Of a DNA stretch of 64,000 bases, positions 33,901 through 44,810 are shown piece after piece. Location: NCBI GenBank assembly GCA_028023455.1, contig JAQFVV010012402.1:16990935-17054934 (forward strand), read 5' to 3'. Under the pieces are notes generated by a model. That model did no database searches and was not told the DNA's origin. It saw only the letters and a list, made by a program, of their open reading frames with translations. This stretch comes from Epiperipatus broadwayi (Eukaryota; Onychophora; Udeonychophora; Euonychophora; Peripatidae). Made by a program: the position numbers and the translations under genes. Numbering within the stretch: position 1 is the stretch's first letter; every line of letters starts with the position of its first letter.

Positions 33901-36900
33901 ATTTAAAATACATGAATTACGACAGTCATACATTTTAAGTTCTATGCAAACTTTATATTGACAGTTTGCTGTTATTGTGAGGTGCCAACCTGTCATTTAA
34001 ATAAAGTTTGCTGCTAAGTTAATTATTCATGAATACATATAGTACCAAAACTATATTATTATTATAAAGAATATGCTTAACCTTTACTTTATCTTAATTT
34101 TATTTAATTACTGGACTATATTTGATTAATTAACACAGTTAAACATTTCTAAACAAAATTTAAAAGAAATTAAAAGAAAGCCCAATAATATTACAGTAAA
34201 CTAATTACAGGCAGAAGTCTACTTCATAACTTTTTATAATCTGATTATAGGAAAAAAATAATTATTATTGCAATGACTTTTAAAATATATCTTTTATAAA
34301 TAATTATACTCCCAGAGCAGCATTTTCTAATAATATTTTTAATTAATGGATTTTCTGAAATTAATAATTTTATAATTAATAAAATTAATATATACTTTTT
34401 ATATTGTTAAGTTGAACTTAGAAAGCAATCTTATTGCTTCCAACTAATACATAAAAGTTAACACTCGCACTCATTTTCTTTTAAATATAGAATTAAAAGT
34501 AAATTATTTTATTATTATTACAACTAATTTAAATCAGCATCTGTTAATAAAAAAAAAATAATTTTTTTTCGGTAATTAAATGTATTTTAAATTGAATTAT
34601 CAGTACAGCTTTAGCTGAAAATTAATTTTATTTCATTCTATATATTTTTTTAAGAGTGGGAGGGGGGATAACTTTTAAATCTATGCTATAATTTATTATT
34701 AAATATAATTAATACAAAAATATTATATACAGAGTTTATAACAGATAATAACTTCATAAAATTTAGAAAATTGCTGGAGGTATATACAAATATTTTCTTA
34801 TTCTGAAAAGCACTGTAATATGATAACATATTAATTGCTAAGTTTTAATCTCTTGGTCTCAAATTTCAAATTTGCACAATTTTTTACGAGTAAAAAAAAT
34901 CTATTCTAATCAATATATTTACAGTACAAATAAGAATTGATAAGCAGATTGCAGTTTTCAATTAGATATAATCAGATGACATAAAATAACTTCAAATTTT
35001 ACAAAATTCATATACATATTAATTTTGTTTTTTAATTGTTAAACATTATTAATGAGCATTATGTCTAATCTAGATACAAAAGTGAAGATCATATTTATAT
35101 AAAAAATTATTTTTAAAGTCAATGGATGCATAATAATTACAAATAAAATGACAATATTATTTTTAATATTTGTTCTTAAATAATATTTTGAAAATTTGTT
35201 CTTAAATAGTGTTCTCTTTGATAAGCCATATATTTGTATTGTTACTTGCATCTAAAAAGTTTAAAAATTTTAATGAAAACTTCTTAATTTTAAAACTATA
35301 TTTTGAAAAAAAGTTGTGACACAAACATCAGATATAAACAATCAGCTGACAGGTAAAATGTAGGACTGAAAGTACCAAAGTCCTTTTTAGATATTTTATT
35401 ATAAAATAAAATATTAGCTATTACATCACTACTATTTTTGGAAAAAATATTTTTGTTGAGTCTTCCTGGCTCTACTTTAAATTTGAATCGACTTAAGTCT
35501 TATAGGTTTATAAAAATAAGATTAAAATTAAACAATTACTAAAATTTTATTTCTAATAAAATAAAGAACTGAACCTTATGATATATGAGTTAGAGAGCCA
35601 AAGAACCTTCTTAAAAATTCAATGTAAAATAAGATATTAGATATCATATAATATCTAATTTCTTCACATTAAACCATGACCATACACACTTACAACAGGA
35701 ATTGACTAATAAGTTTTTGATCCCCCAAATAACTTTCACGCTACTTGGTGGAATTTAGTGTAGTGGTGGAAAAGAGGATTTAAAGACTGGAGATTAAAAA
35801 ATTGATTCCAAGTTCAATAAAGTTAAAAAAAACTCTCATCTTAATTAATTAAATGGAGTAATTATGCTCAATCCATCACTCTTGCTTGAACACCAAAGCT
35901 ACTAATCTTATGATTATAGTTTTATTTTTACTCCCATAATATTATTTACCACTTTCGATTTAAAAAAATCTATTATTCATTTTGTAATTTATGATCTTTA
36001 ACTTACCATTACATTATTTTTATCACAATAGCTTATTTTTATAGCAATTCCAGTTTTATTAGCTGCTAAAGGCAGATTGAATTTGATAAAATTTATAATT
36101 AAGTTTATGAAGTATAAGTGAGAAAGCCATATATCATTTTTATTAAATAGTTACAAATTAAAAAATTGTCTCCCCATTGATCATCTGCTATTTATTAACT
36201 TCCTGAAAATTTTGGATAATGATTTTCATCAAAATTAAATTAAGATTTAATGGTCATTTTAATTTTGTCTTTTTGAAGTGTAATTACTAGATACATCTAT
36301 AATAATATGCAAAAATAAATACCTTATACAATTGAAGAAAAAAAAAAATCTTATTTCAAACTGTTAAGTAGTTGTAAAGAGAATAGAGGCACATCTTATA
36401 TATAGATTCCACATTTTTATACACTTTTCATACAATAATTGTTTATTGTAAAATAAAAACATCACTAAGATATTTATTTGAAGTAATTACAGATTAGTAG
36501 GTAATATGTTTAAAAATGGACATACAACAATTTTTAAAAATAGCAGTCTTTAATAAAATCCAATGATTATTTGTTAAGATCATGTGATATTTAAGCATAG
36601 GAAATAACAGGTTCAGTTTCTATCTGAAAATATTTAACTTTTGAATATATATCTATACAACTGTGCTAAATCACAGAACTTAGTAACTTCCATTTTAACA
36701 ATAACAAAATCATAAAAAAAATTTTTTAATGCTAAGATTGTATATATTGTAGTGATTTTAAAACATTACTTTGAAAAATCATTTGTTGCACAAAAGAAGT
36801 CTTATAAAACCAATAAGTAATACTAAAAAAAATGATGCATTAATAAAAATACAACTTAAGTGAATTGATGACCAACGTCACAGTGATTTGGTATATGTAG

Positions 36901-38890
36901 TGGACATTTTTATGTCACCCTTGAATTTTGTTTAATATTAGATTAATATTAAGTTGTAAAGACATGGGGTATGATGTAAAATAATGTCTTCTTAAACAAA
37001 ATCAAAAATTTATATGCATAGTCTTAAATGACAAGAAATGTAGTTAACTATGTTGAAAAGTTCTATATGTTTAAAATTATATAACACACACACACAATCT
37101 AATTATTTTATTTTTAATCTAATAATTACCTATATCATTTTTCTAACATTGATACATATCTTTTTTTTTCTCCTATCTTATCCTATTTTTAATATTTGTT
37201 TAATTAACACCATACCTTCATACTTCCCATTTTTCTCATAAAAACTAATCATAAAACAGAAAACTTCTACCTCTTTCATTCCCTTCATTTTTATATTCTT
37301 CCCATTATTTTTTTCTGAACTTCTTTCAATAGATTACATTCAAAAAATGATTGTTAATACTGTCTTTCTCATTTCTATATACATTATAATTACAATACAA
37401 ATTCTTATTCGATTTTATCTCCTTTATTTGGTATTTAAAGTTTCTGTGGTGCAAGGATCTTTTCATATTCTATTTACTTTTTATTATTATATAATTTTGA
37501 TTTTTTACTCTCTAACTGATCTATCTATCCAAACACCTTCTGCCCTTATAATAAAGCATGACAAATACACAGAAATAAAATCTCTATTTATTTGTTTATT
37601 TTAATATTTTTTTAGCTTACCACATTAATGATTTCTATACATAATTTAATGATATTTTTACTTATCTAGTTTCATTTATGTACACATTTCAATCATTTTA
37701 ATTTGCTTTTAATTTTTCCCCCTTAAATAAAAGTTCATCCATTCCTCTTGATTTAGCTTTCACTATCCAATGCTTATGTCCCAACAACTTTTTAAATTCT
37801 ATGTAAAAAATTATCCTGTCCAATATAAAATGACTCATTTTACTTTAAATACTTCATATTTGCTATATCAAAAACATAATAGATTTATAATCATTCCTAT
37901 ATCTGCTTTTTGTTTTTGATTTCAATTCTAATTCCCAAAAATTAATACAATTCCTTTTTTCATTTAAGAATATCCAAATATTTATACTTTTCCACTTCTC
38001 AAAAATAAATATTTTTTTATTTTTCATTTTTTAGCTTTTCACTTTCTTATTAATTTCTAATATCTTGATTCTTTTTTATTTTTAGTAAATTTTTCTTGTT
38101 TTTAGTTATCAGAGTTGCCACTTTGTGAAGACTTTGTTTTCTAATATTTACAGTGACCATAAAGTTTACTAATTGCTATATGTTAGTCGTTTTTTTCATT
38201 TTACAAAGATGGCATTATGATTGCTAATAATTATTTTACATTTGAAACAATTAAATACATGTTCAAAACAGTCTCAACTACATCAAAACATTTAGTTAAA
38301 ATTATCTGATGAGCTTTGCATTTTGGATACTGTGAAGCATCTATTCAACAAAAAAATGTAAACAAACAAAAATGTAAATAAAAACAACATAAAAATTAAT
38401 AAATTTAACATATTTTATGATACTCAAATAGCCATTTTTCTGTTTCTGGGCACCATACTTGATCATATTTTATTAATAAAATTAATTCAGTTTATGTTGA
38501 AAACACATATTCATTTAATTTTTTCTTCATTATCATTTCTATAAGAGAAAAATGTTATTGAAAAAAAATATTGTTCAGAGAGGTATTTAATTGTGATGAA
38601 AATCAGACATTTTGCTATTTACTTTATTTAAAAGATAAAAATAAAGTACAGTACGTTTTTTTCCTTATTCTTATTTTTTCAATGAATTAATAAGCTAATA
38701 CATACTCAATAAAATATATGTAAATCTATCCCCTCAATTTATTAATATATTATTTAATGTTTTTTATGCCATATGCATTCTATACATACAAAAAGTATCT
38801 GTGTTATATTTATGTGTATATTGAAAGTATTGTTCAATTGTAATTCAATAAATAATATATATTCTATTCTAATCAAAGTTTATTAACAAA
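30931..38890. other. Long AT-rich stretch without recognisable genes
   Basis: About 8 kb with no supported exon, RNA gene or classified element. A GC-richer patch at about 32520-33110 may be an old unclassified repeat; its frame at 32749-32937 has no recognised domain. A near-palindrome at 35628-35660 (ATATTAGATATCATATAATA) and pyrimidine-rich DNA at 37060-38100 are the only other compositional features. Confidence 0.45.
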
Positions 38891-39690
38891 ACATGAGCTA
38901 CTATGTGCGAAGTAAGATGATAGGGGGGGCTTGAAACAAAATATAATAGATTTGCAGCTCCATTGTACAAAATTCCATTGCATACATAATCATGGGTACT
39001 AATACATATGACAATCCATCTCGCTTGATGACATTGTTGCTAGCCAAGGGTAGTTGAAAATACTGTTTATCAGGCACAACTTCTCAATTGCTATCAGCAA
39101 TTGAGTCTTTTGGCTAATGGCGACCTGCAGCATGTTCTGTGATAAATTGCTCTCACAATTCACACAGCCTACCATATCAGTTAGCTCTGATACAGATTAT
39201 TGACCCTCTATACAAATGCTGATACTTAACATATCACTAACTTATTATGATAGAGTGTGAATAATTTTTATGATGAAAAGTGAACCAATATGTGATCAGA
39301 AGTAATTATTTTCAAACCTGAATGAATTACTATAAGGTCCTCCAAATTGTCACACTGTATACAATGTCACCCCCCGTAAATGTGTTAAAATTAGGATATG
39401 TGGCAATTCAGCATACCTGAATCTAAAGTCTCATACCTTGTGAAAGCTTGCATTGATCAAAAAATGGTTACTTGTGAAAAAAACTATTCATTCAAGCTGT
39501 CTCTATTGCCTAATACAGGCCTTTCTGCAAAAGAAACAAATTCTACCAACAGAGAAGACAAGTGTGTGGTAGGAAGATGGTTCTAAGGAAATGTAGGAGC
39601 TACGCGATGGATGCAGAATGAGTTATTGTTATTGAAGGTATTCTGTTCATAATGATACCTGGTTCAACAGCTTAATAAAATAAGCATTAT
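38891..39690. other. GC-richer unclassified patch
   Basis: Less AT-rich than its surroundings, with a small perfect hairpin CTCAATTGCTATCAGCAATTGAG region at 39083-39105 and several frames with stops. It looks like an old repeat or decayed coding DNA, but I could not match it to a family. Confidence 0.4.
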
Positions 39691-39853
39691 TCCTAAAAAA
39701 ATTAACAAACTAACATTTTGCAAATAGATTAAATTACGGTTTGCAAAAAAAAAAAAAAAGTTAAAACAAAGTAACACTTATTACCAAACAAAAATAAATT
39801 GTTTATTGAGGCGTTGTTTATCAACCAAAAATAAAACTTTGTTTGAAGTAATC

Positions 39854-39865
39854 AAATCAACATTA
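39854..39865. repeat. Left target duplication of the hammerhead palindrome
   Basis: AAATCAACATTA, identical to 41559-41570. It marks the 39866-41558 block as one insertion. One or two bases at the left edge are shared with the element, so the boundary is uncertain by that much. Confidence 0.85.
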
Positions 39866-39926
39866 ACCAGAGTAATCAATAGATGCCAGAAGGCTTGTGC
39901 ATAAAATCCCTATCTAGTGCCTACTC

Positions 39927-39985
39927 ATCCAATATCCCCAAACTAGTTTCTGGCTTGTGGCCATCATCAGTGAGGAGCCTTGGAT
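39927..39985 (-). ncRNA. Type I hammerhead ribozyme, copy 1 (- strand)
   Basis: On the - strand: ATCCAA and TCCTCA (helix I, 5' strand), CTGATGA, helix II TGGC/GCCA with loop CACAA, GAAA, then ACTAGT as a loopless palindromic helix III. Helix I, 3' strand, pairs back as T(T/G)GGGA and TTGGAT around a TA/GGC internal loop. The cleavage trinucleotide is GTT instead of GTC, which the NUH rule allows but with lower expected activity. Confidence 0.8.
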
Positions 39986-40378
39986 CTGAGAGCACTGCAC
40001 CTAGATCGTAGGATCTAATGCAACCCTCCAGCAGCCACCTTTTGACTCTACTTTACTACAAAACTATGAGAATGAAATTGAAAACACAAAAATATTTTCA
40101 ATCTAAGCTCAATAGCTTATATAGTCATATGGCTCTGAACTCAATTCAGCACCCATAGATTTAGGTGTCTTTGGGTCTTAAACAACCATAGCCACCATTA
40201 TCTTATTAGGCAGGATTGGTGTTAAACCACTAAACATCACATGATCACCATCTCATACTAGCACATAATTGTTGTAAACAAAAGCAAAACTCCATACAGT
40301 AGTGCCACCCTGTGCTAACCAGAGTAATCAATAGATGCCAGAAGGCTTGTGCATAAAATCCCTATCTAGTGCCTACTC

Positions 40379-40437
40379 ATCCAATATCCCCAGACTAGTT
40401 TCTGGCTTGTGGCCATCATCAGTGAGGAGCCTTGGAT
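40379..40437 (-). ncRNA. Type I hammerhead ribozyme, copy 2 (- strand)
   Basis: All core bases intact on the - strand: CTGATGA, TGGC/CACAA/GCCA, GAAA, ACTAGT, C, with helix I ATCCAA…TCCTCA against TGGGGA…TTGGAT. Predicted cleavage after C opposite position 40393 (between 40393 and 40392). It lies 452 bp from copy 1 in the same orientation, so cleavage at both sites would release a unit-length RNA. Confidence 0.88.
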
Positions 40438-40940
40438 CTGAGAGCACTGCACCTAGATCTTAGGATCTAATGCAACCCTCCAGCAGCCACCTTTTAACTC
40501 TACTTTACTACAAAACTATGAGAATGAAATTGAAAACATAAAAATATTTTCAATCTAAGCTCAATTGCTTATATAGTCATATGGGTCTGAACTCAATTCA
40601 GCACCCATAGATTTTGGTGTCTTTGGCTTTTTTTTTTTTTGCTTTTGTTTACAACAATTATGTGCTAGTATGAGATGGTGATCATGTGATGTTTAGTGGT
40701 TTAACACCAATCCTGCCTAATAGGATAGTGGTGGCTATGGTTGTTTAAGAGCCAAAGACACCAAAATCTATGGGTGCTGAATTGAGTTCAGACCCATATG
40801 ACTATATAAGCTATTGAGCTTAGATTGAAAATATTTTTGTGTTTTCAATTTCATTCTCATAGTTTTGTAGTAAAGTAGAGTTAAAAGGTGGCTGCTGGAG
40901 GGTTGCATTAGATCCTAAGATCTAGGTGCAGTGCTCTCAG

Positions 40941-40999
40941 ATCCAAGGCTCCTCACTGATGATGGCCACAAGCCAGAAACTAGTCTGGGGATATTGGAT
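40941..40999 (+). ncRNA. Type I hammerhead ribozyme, copy 3 (+ strand)
   Basis: Helix I 5' strand ATCCAA (40941-40946) and TCCTCA (40950-40955); CTGATGA 40956-40962; helix II TGGC 40963-40966, loop CACAA, GCCA 40972-40975; GAAA 40976-40979; palindromic ACTAGT 40979-40984; C 40985 at the cleavage site. Helix I 3' strand TGGGGA 40986-40991 and TTGGAT 40994-40999. The helix I internal loop (GGC/TA) and the helix II loop are placed where type I hammerheads make tertiary contacts. No core mismatch. Confidence 0.9.
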
Positions 41000-41394
41000 G
41001 AGTAGGCACTAGATAGGGATTTTATGCACAAGCCTTCTGGCATCTATTGATTACTCTGGTTAGCACAGGGTGGCACTACTGTATGGAGAGTTTTGCTTTT
41101 GTTTACAACAATTATGTGCTAGTATGAGATGGTGATCATGTGATGTTTAGTGGTTTAACACCAATCCTGCCTAATAGGATAATGGTGGCTATGGTTGTTT
41201 AAGAGCCAAAGACACCAAAATGTATGGGTGCTGAATTGAGTTCAGACCCATATGACTATATAAGCTATTGAGCTTAGATTGAAAATATTTTTGTGTTTTC
41301 AATTTCATTCTCATAGTTTTGTAGTAAAGTAGAGTTAAAAGGTGGCTGCTGGAGGGTTGCATTAGATCCTAAGATCTAGGTGCAGTGCTCTCAG

Positions 41395-41453
41395 ATCCAA
41401 GGCTCCTCACTGATGATGGCCACAAGCCAGAAACTAGTCTGGGGATATTGGAT
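41395..41453 (+). ncRNA. Type I hammerhead ribozyme, copy 4 (+ strand)
   Basis: Identical in every core and helix position to copy 3 and exactly 454 bp downstream. Predicted cleavage is between 41439 and 41440, so copies 3 and 4 would release the 454-nt RNA 40986-41439, with the 5'-OH and 2',3'-cyclic phosphate ends suited to circularisation (established hammerhead chemistry). Confidence 0.9.
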
Positions 41454-41558
41454 GAGTAGGCACTAGATAGGGATTTTATGCACAAGCCTTCTGGCATCTA
41501 TTGATTACTCTGGTTAGCACAGGGTGGCACTACTGTATGGAGTTTTGCTTTTGTTTAC

Positions 41559-41570
41559 AAATCAACATTA
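41559..41570. repeat. Right target duplication of the hammerhead palindrome
   Basis: AAATCAACATTA, identical to 39854-39865. Beyond it, ACAAAAAAATTAACAAACA and CATTTTGCAAAT echo 39697-39735, so the insertion landed within or beside an older local direct repeat. Confidence 0.85.
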
Positions 41571-43330
41571 GTGACAAAAAAATTAACAAACAAACATTTT
41601 GCAAATACTGTATATTAAATTAATCCCCCCCCCCCCAAAAAAAAAAAAAAAAAACCTAACCTAAAGGAACATTTTCTACAAAAGAATAAAATATTGGTTA
41701 TTTTAAAAAAATGCTAAAATAAAGGAACATTTATTATAAAAACAAAAAAAAAAAGTAATTAGTTTCAAAAATAATAAAATAAAGTAATTTTAAAGAGTGG
41801 TCTGTGTATTGTTTACTTGTTAAAATATTAAAAAAATGTAATGGCCGGTTAGTGTTTTGTTGGAGGAACAACTCCATTAAGCGGGATGGATTGTCATATG
41901 TATCAATACCTAATCATGTTGCGTTAATTACAGTTAATGTGAGACACTTATTGCTTACACAATGCTGTTCTAATGGAAATGTATTGTAGATGTATTACAT
42001 TATCTAATGAAAATAGCAAAATAGATCAATTTTGTTTGACGACTGAGAGAATAAGAAGCAAATTCATTAGGAGTATATAATAAATGTAGACAAATTTGAT
42101 GACTATATCAAAATACTTTTATTATGCTAGTATTGGAAATATTTATACTTATAATCATTTTAAAATTCAAGAATTCCACAAACATAAATCCCAAGGATTT
42201 TAAGTTGATACAATTTATCCAAGTTTGATATATTTACATAAGTTTAAAAAATATTTTTCCAGCAAAGAAAACAAAATAGTTGTCAGATAAAACTAGAACT
42301 TACATTTGAACTCCAAATAACCCAATAATATTATCTTACATTGTATGTTTAATAAATAACAATTTCATAGGATGTTTGGCTAAGATCATTTATATAAACA
42401 AAGTTGATCATATCTTGATGGCTTCTTGCCTAATTTATATGATAAATTCTTTAATTTAGAGAGATTGAATAACTAGGTAATAGAATAAATGCTATGACCA
42501 AGTGTTAAAACATGATGATTATTAATGAAACTTTTTAATTGAATTTATTTTAATATCTTGTAGTTTACAACATCATAAACTCTAACAAGCTATTTATATC
42601 TGGATAAAAAATGCTCCCAGAAATTTAATGTAATATATATAAATCCACTTGTTAAAAAACAAAAACTAACATTTTAGATTTGGAATTTTTGAAGAATAAT
42701 TTTCTCTAAGCACAGACGATTATATATTGATCATGAAGAAATGAATTAATACTAATAATTCATATTTGCACTAATATAATTTTTTAAGAACAGACTTTCT
42801 AAAAATGTATTTTAGAATAAACATGAGCACTGTTTTTTTCTGTGGAAAAGATAATTTCAAAAATAGCATTCTAAAAAGACACAATCCATTGGAAGAATGT
42901 GTCCGAAGATAGAATACTACAGGAAACTACAGACAGATTTAGATATCGAATTCATTCAAAGAAAAGTTTCCGCAGAAGAAATTAAAAGTCTATAGCAAGA
43001 TGTTAAATAAATAGATTAAAGAAACGACGTATATATTTATATGTAGAGTTCACCTTTTGGTTTATATAATCATTACAAAGCTCAACTAATCTTTATAACA
43101 GTTTGTTTTTGTCATTTTTCTTTCAAATGCAGTTACAATAAGCATACTTGTTTACTAGAGTTTGATAATGCATGAACAAATAAAACGAACGACTATTGTA
43201 GTTTTAAAGTGTATGAAATATTAGAATAAGGAAATATTTTTGTGCAACTATTTTTTTAATAATATTACTATAAAGCTTTCCTCTCTAATTTCTTATAAAG
43301 TTACGCATTTTTACTTTGACTTTTTTTTTA
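41571..43330. other. AT-rich DNA with a C/A homopolymer run
   Basis: A C-run directly followed by a ~19-base A-run lies at about 41625-41656. AAGGAACATTT-type words recur at 41665 and 41722. Otherwise no exon or class recognised. A T11/A11 mirror tract is at about 43319-43341. Confidence 0.5.
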
Positions 43331-43552
43331 AAAAAAAAAAAGATTATATTTTGGACAAAAGTAAACCCCTCTCCCACACTTTAGAAAAAAATCAGTGTTA
43401 AAAGAAAATTGAAACGTCAGGTCAGAAAGAACTCCTTTTCGAGATCTCATTTAAGCCACGCAGCTGGACATAGGGATAGAGAATTCTAGGAGGTTATTTT
43501 CATTCATAATATTTTACCTCGTTTAGTAAAGTCGTTGCGGATTTTCAGGGCT
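43331..43552 (+). promoter_or_regulatory. Putative 5' leader/promoter region of the secreted-protein gene
   Basis: Less AT-rich than its surroundings and directly upstream of the ATG at 43553. ATTTTCAG at 43541-43548 could be a 3' splice site, in which case the ATG exon begins at 43549 after an upstream non-coding exon. No convincing TATA or initiator assignment was possible. Confidence 0.4.
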
Positions 43553-43598
43553 ATGTTTTGCCATTGTTTTACTGTCTTACTAACTATCCAGGTCACTG
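43553..43598 (+). CDS. First coding exon: signal-peptide start of a putative secreted protein
   Basis: ATG at 43553 opens MFCHCFTVLLTIQVT, a hydrophobic signal-peptide-like segment, and ends in phase 1 at a strong donor (ACTG|GTAAGT, 43598/43599). Spliced to the 45-base exon at 43904 it reads …QVTAPAADIF…, with small residues (VTA, APA) suitable for signal peptidase. Early phase 1 introns after a signal peptide are typical of secreted-protein genes. The protein is not identified. Support comes from matching phases and splice sites, not homology. Confidence 0.6.
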
Positions 43599-43903
43599 GT
43601 AAGTTCATTAATTAAGAATAATCAAACTTTTAATAGTTAATCTTTTTTAAATTTGAAAACTTTAATATACTGTACACTATTTGTAAACAAAAAAATATAA
43701 AAATCAGGTTGTAAGCATTAGAAGCGCAAACATGTGCAGAAATAGCTTTTGTTGTATAAAATGTTTAAAACCTGAGGTTACATTTGATTTTCAATTTTTT
43801 TTTTTGTTTAGGATATAATATTTATTGTTGAAATTAAAATCAAATAGAGATGACCACTTTCATCTTTTCTATTTTTTTTTTTTTAACCAATTCTCTTATT
43901 AAG

Positions 43904-43948
43904 CACCAGCTGCAGATATTTTCCGCATGACTGTCCATCCACCAAAAG
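43904..43948 (+). CDS. Second coding exon (45 bp, phase 1-1)
   Basis: A long T-rich tract and CTCTTATTAAG precede the exon; the donor is AAAAG|GTCATT (weaker than consensus). In phase 1 it encodes APAADIFRMTVHPPK with no stop. Alternative in-frame acceptors exist at CACCAG (43909) and CTGCAG (43915), which would shorten the peptide by 2 or 4 residues. It joins in phase 1 to the exon at 63298. Confidence 0.55.
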
Positions 43949-44696
43949 GTCATTCTTATGTTTATGATTAAATTCTATTTTATTAACTTTTCTTTAAATT
44001 TAATTTGAAACAAATTCCTAAAAAAAAAAAAAGAAGGTGCTTCGGAAAGATAAATCAGATTATTGCTCTATTCTTTAAAACAATTGTTGACGAATTTTTC
44101 TAACACATTTTGTCTATCTTATCTTAATAATTAGACAAGCCTAGAGATTGCAGCAACTGGCGCCTAATTACATTGCTGGTTTCTTTGATGTCTTTCTTCT
44201 AGCCATGAAGAAAATCACATTGTATTTATATTGTTTGATTCTTCATTTGCATATGTTAAAACGCATGTTTGTCTTATGTTGGTAAATATTTTGAGTAAAA
44301 ATAAATGCCGGTATTAAATGAAAGAGTTTTTTTTTGTTATTAAACTTTTAAACTTCTTTCTCTATTATTATATTTTATTTGTGCGAAATAATATTGATTA
44401 ATTTGCAGTATATATGTGATGCATTTTCGTTTCTGTATAGAAAAAAAATTGTTCGCTGCGACAATTTTTGCTATATTATACCGTAATCATTCGACCGCGT
44501 TTTCTAGTGATCTTCACGCGACAATTAATAATAAATTAACATTTCAATCAAAATTAGCATGAATTAATACTCCCAAGATCTATTTATATATAAATCTTTT
44601 TTCCTCGGCACAAATCAGCTTTTTTTTTTTTTTTTAAATATATGATGTACACAATTCAATTTCAGATAAAATAAATGAGAGTTGGTAAATGTGATA
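43949..44696. other. Intron start, nothing recognised
   Basis: AT-rich. CTTTCTTCTAG followed by CCATGAAGAAAATC at about 44203-44218 mimics an exon start but has no supporting donor or phase. A TTTTTT tract is at 44620-44635. Confidence 0.45.
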
Positions 44697-44810
44697 TGTT
44701 GAACTATTTCCATCATCTATTATTAAATGTTGAATGTCTAAAAGAATTTAAACTTTGTTTAACCTTTTCCAAATACAAACAACTGTTCATAATAACACAA
44801 AAATAAAAAG
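44697..44810 (-). mobile_element. Truncated repeat family C copy
   Basis: GAACTATTTCCATCATCTAT … TTAAATGTTGAATGTCTA … TCCAAATACAAACAACTG matches the outer ~110 bp of the family C copies at 5.25 and 14.6 kb, then stops at AATAACAC. Only the 3' part is present, as expected from 5' truncation during retroposition. Confidence 0.7.

Larger units (their letters stand above)
39866..41558. mobile_element. Palindromic insertion of hammerhead-ribozyme tandem units
   Basis: One 1693-bp insertion flanked by the perfect 12-bp duplication AAATCAACATTA. Left half (39866 to about 40627): ~1.7 monomers on the - strand. Right half (about 40641-41558): two full monomers on the + strand, beginning and ending at GCTTTTGTTTAC. 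The halves meet at a T13-14 tract (40628-40640). Monomer period is 452-454 bp, and each carries a hammerhead ribozyme. No protein is encoded. Structure and target duplication fit retrotransposition of multimeric ribozyme RNA (retrozyme) or Penelope-like terminal repeats, for which tandem and inverted copies are known. A Penelope RT/GIY-YIG frame is not present, so the mobilising enzyme must act in trans. Confidence 0.85.

Noticed and set aside
35700-35830. Weak tRNA-like boxes (AGTGTAGTGG, GATTCCAAGTTC) as another SINE
   Set aside because: Box spacing and arms do not fold convincingly, and no second copy with the same tail was found in the window.
40628-41656. T and C/A homopolymer runs near the hammerhead cluster as regulatory or terminator signals
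   Set aside because: Homopolymers are frequent throughout this AT-rich sequence. The T tract at 40628 is better explained as a junction of inverted units, and the C/A run at 41625 lies outside the insertion.
44203-44260. Possible exon start after TTTCTTCTAG with ATGAAGAAAATC
   Set aside because: No donor with a matching phase is found before stops, and the frame quickly becomes low-complexity AT-rich sequence.
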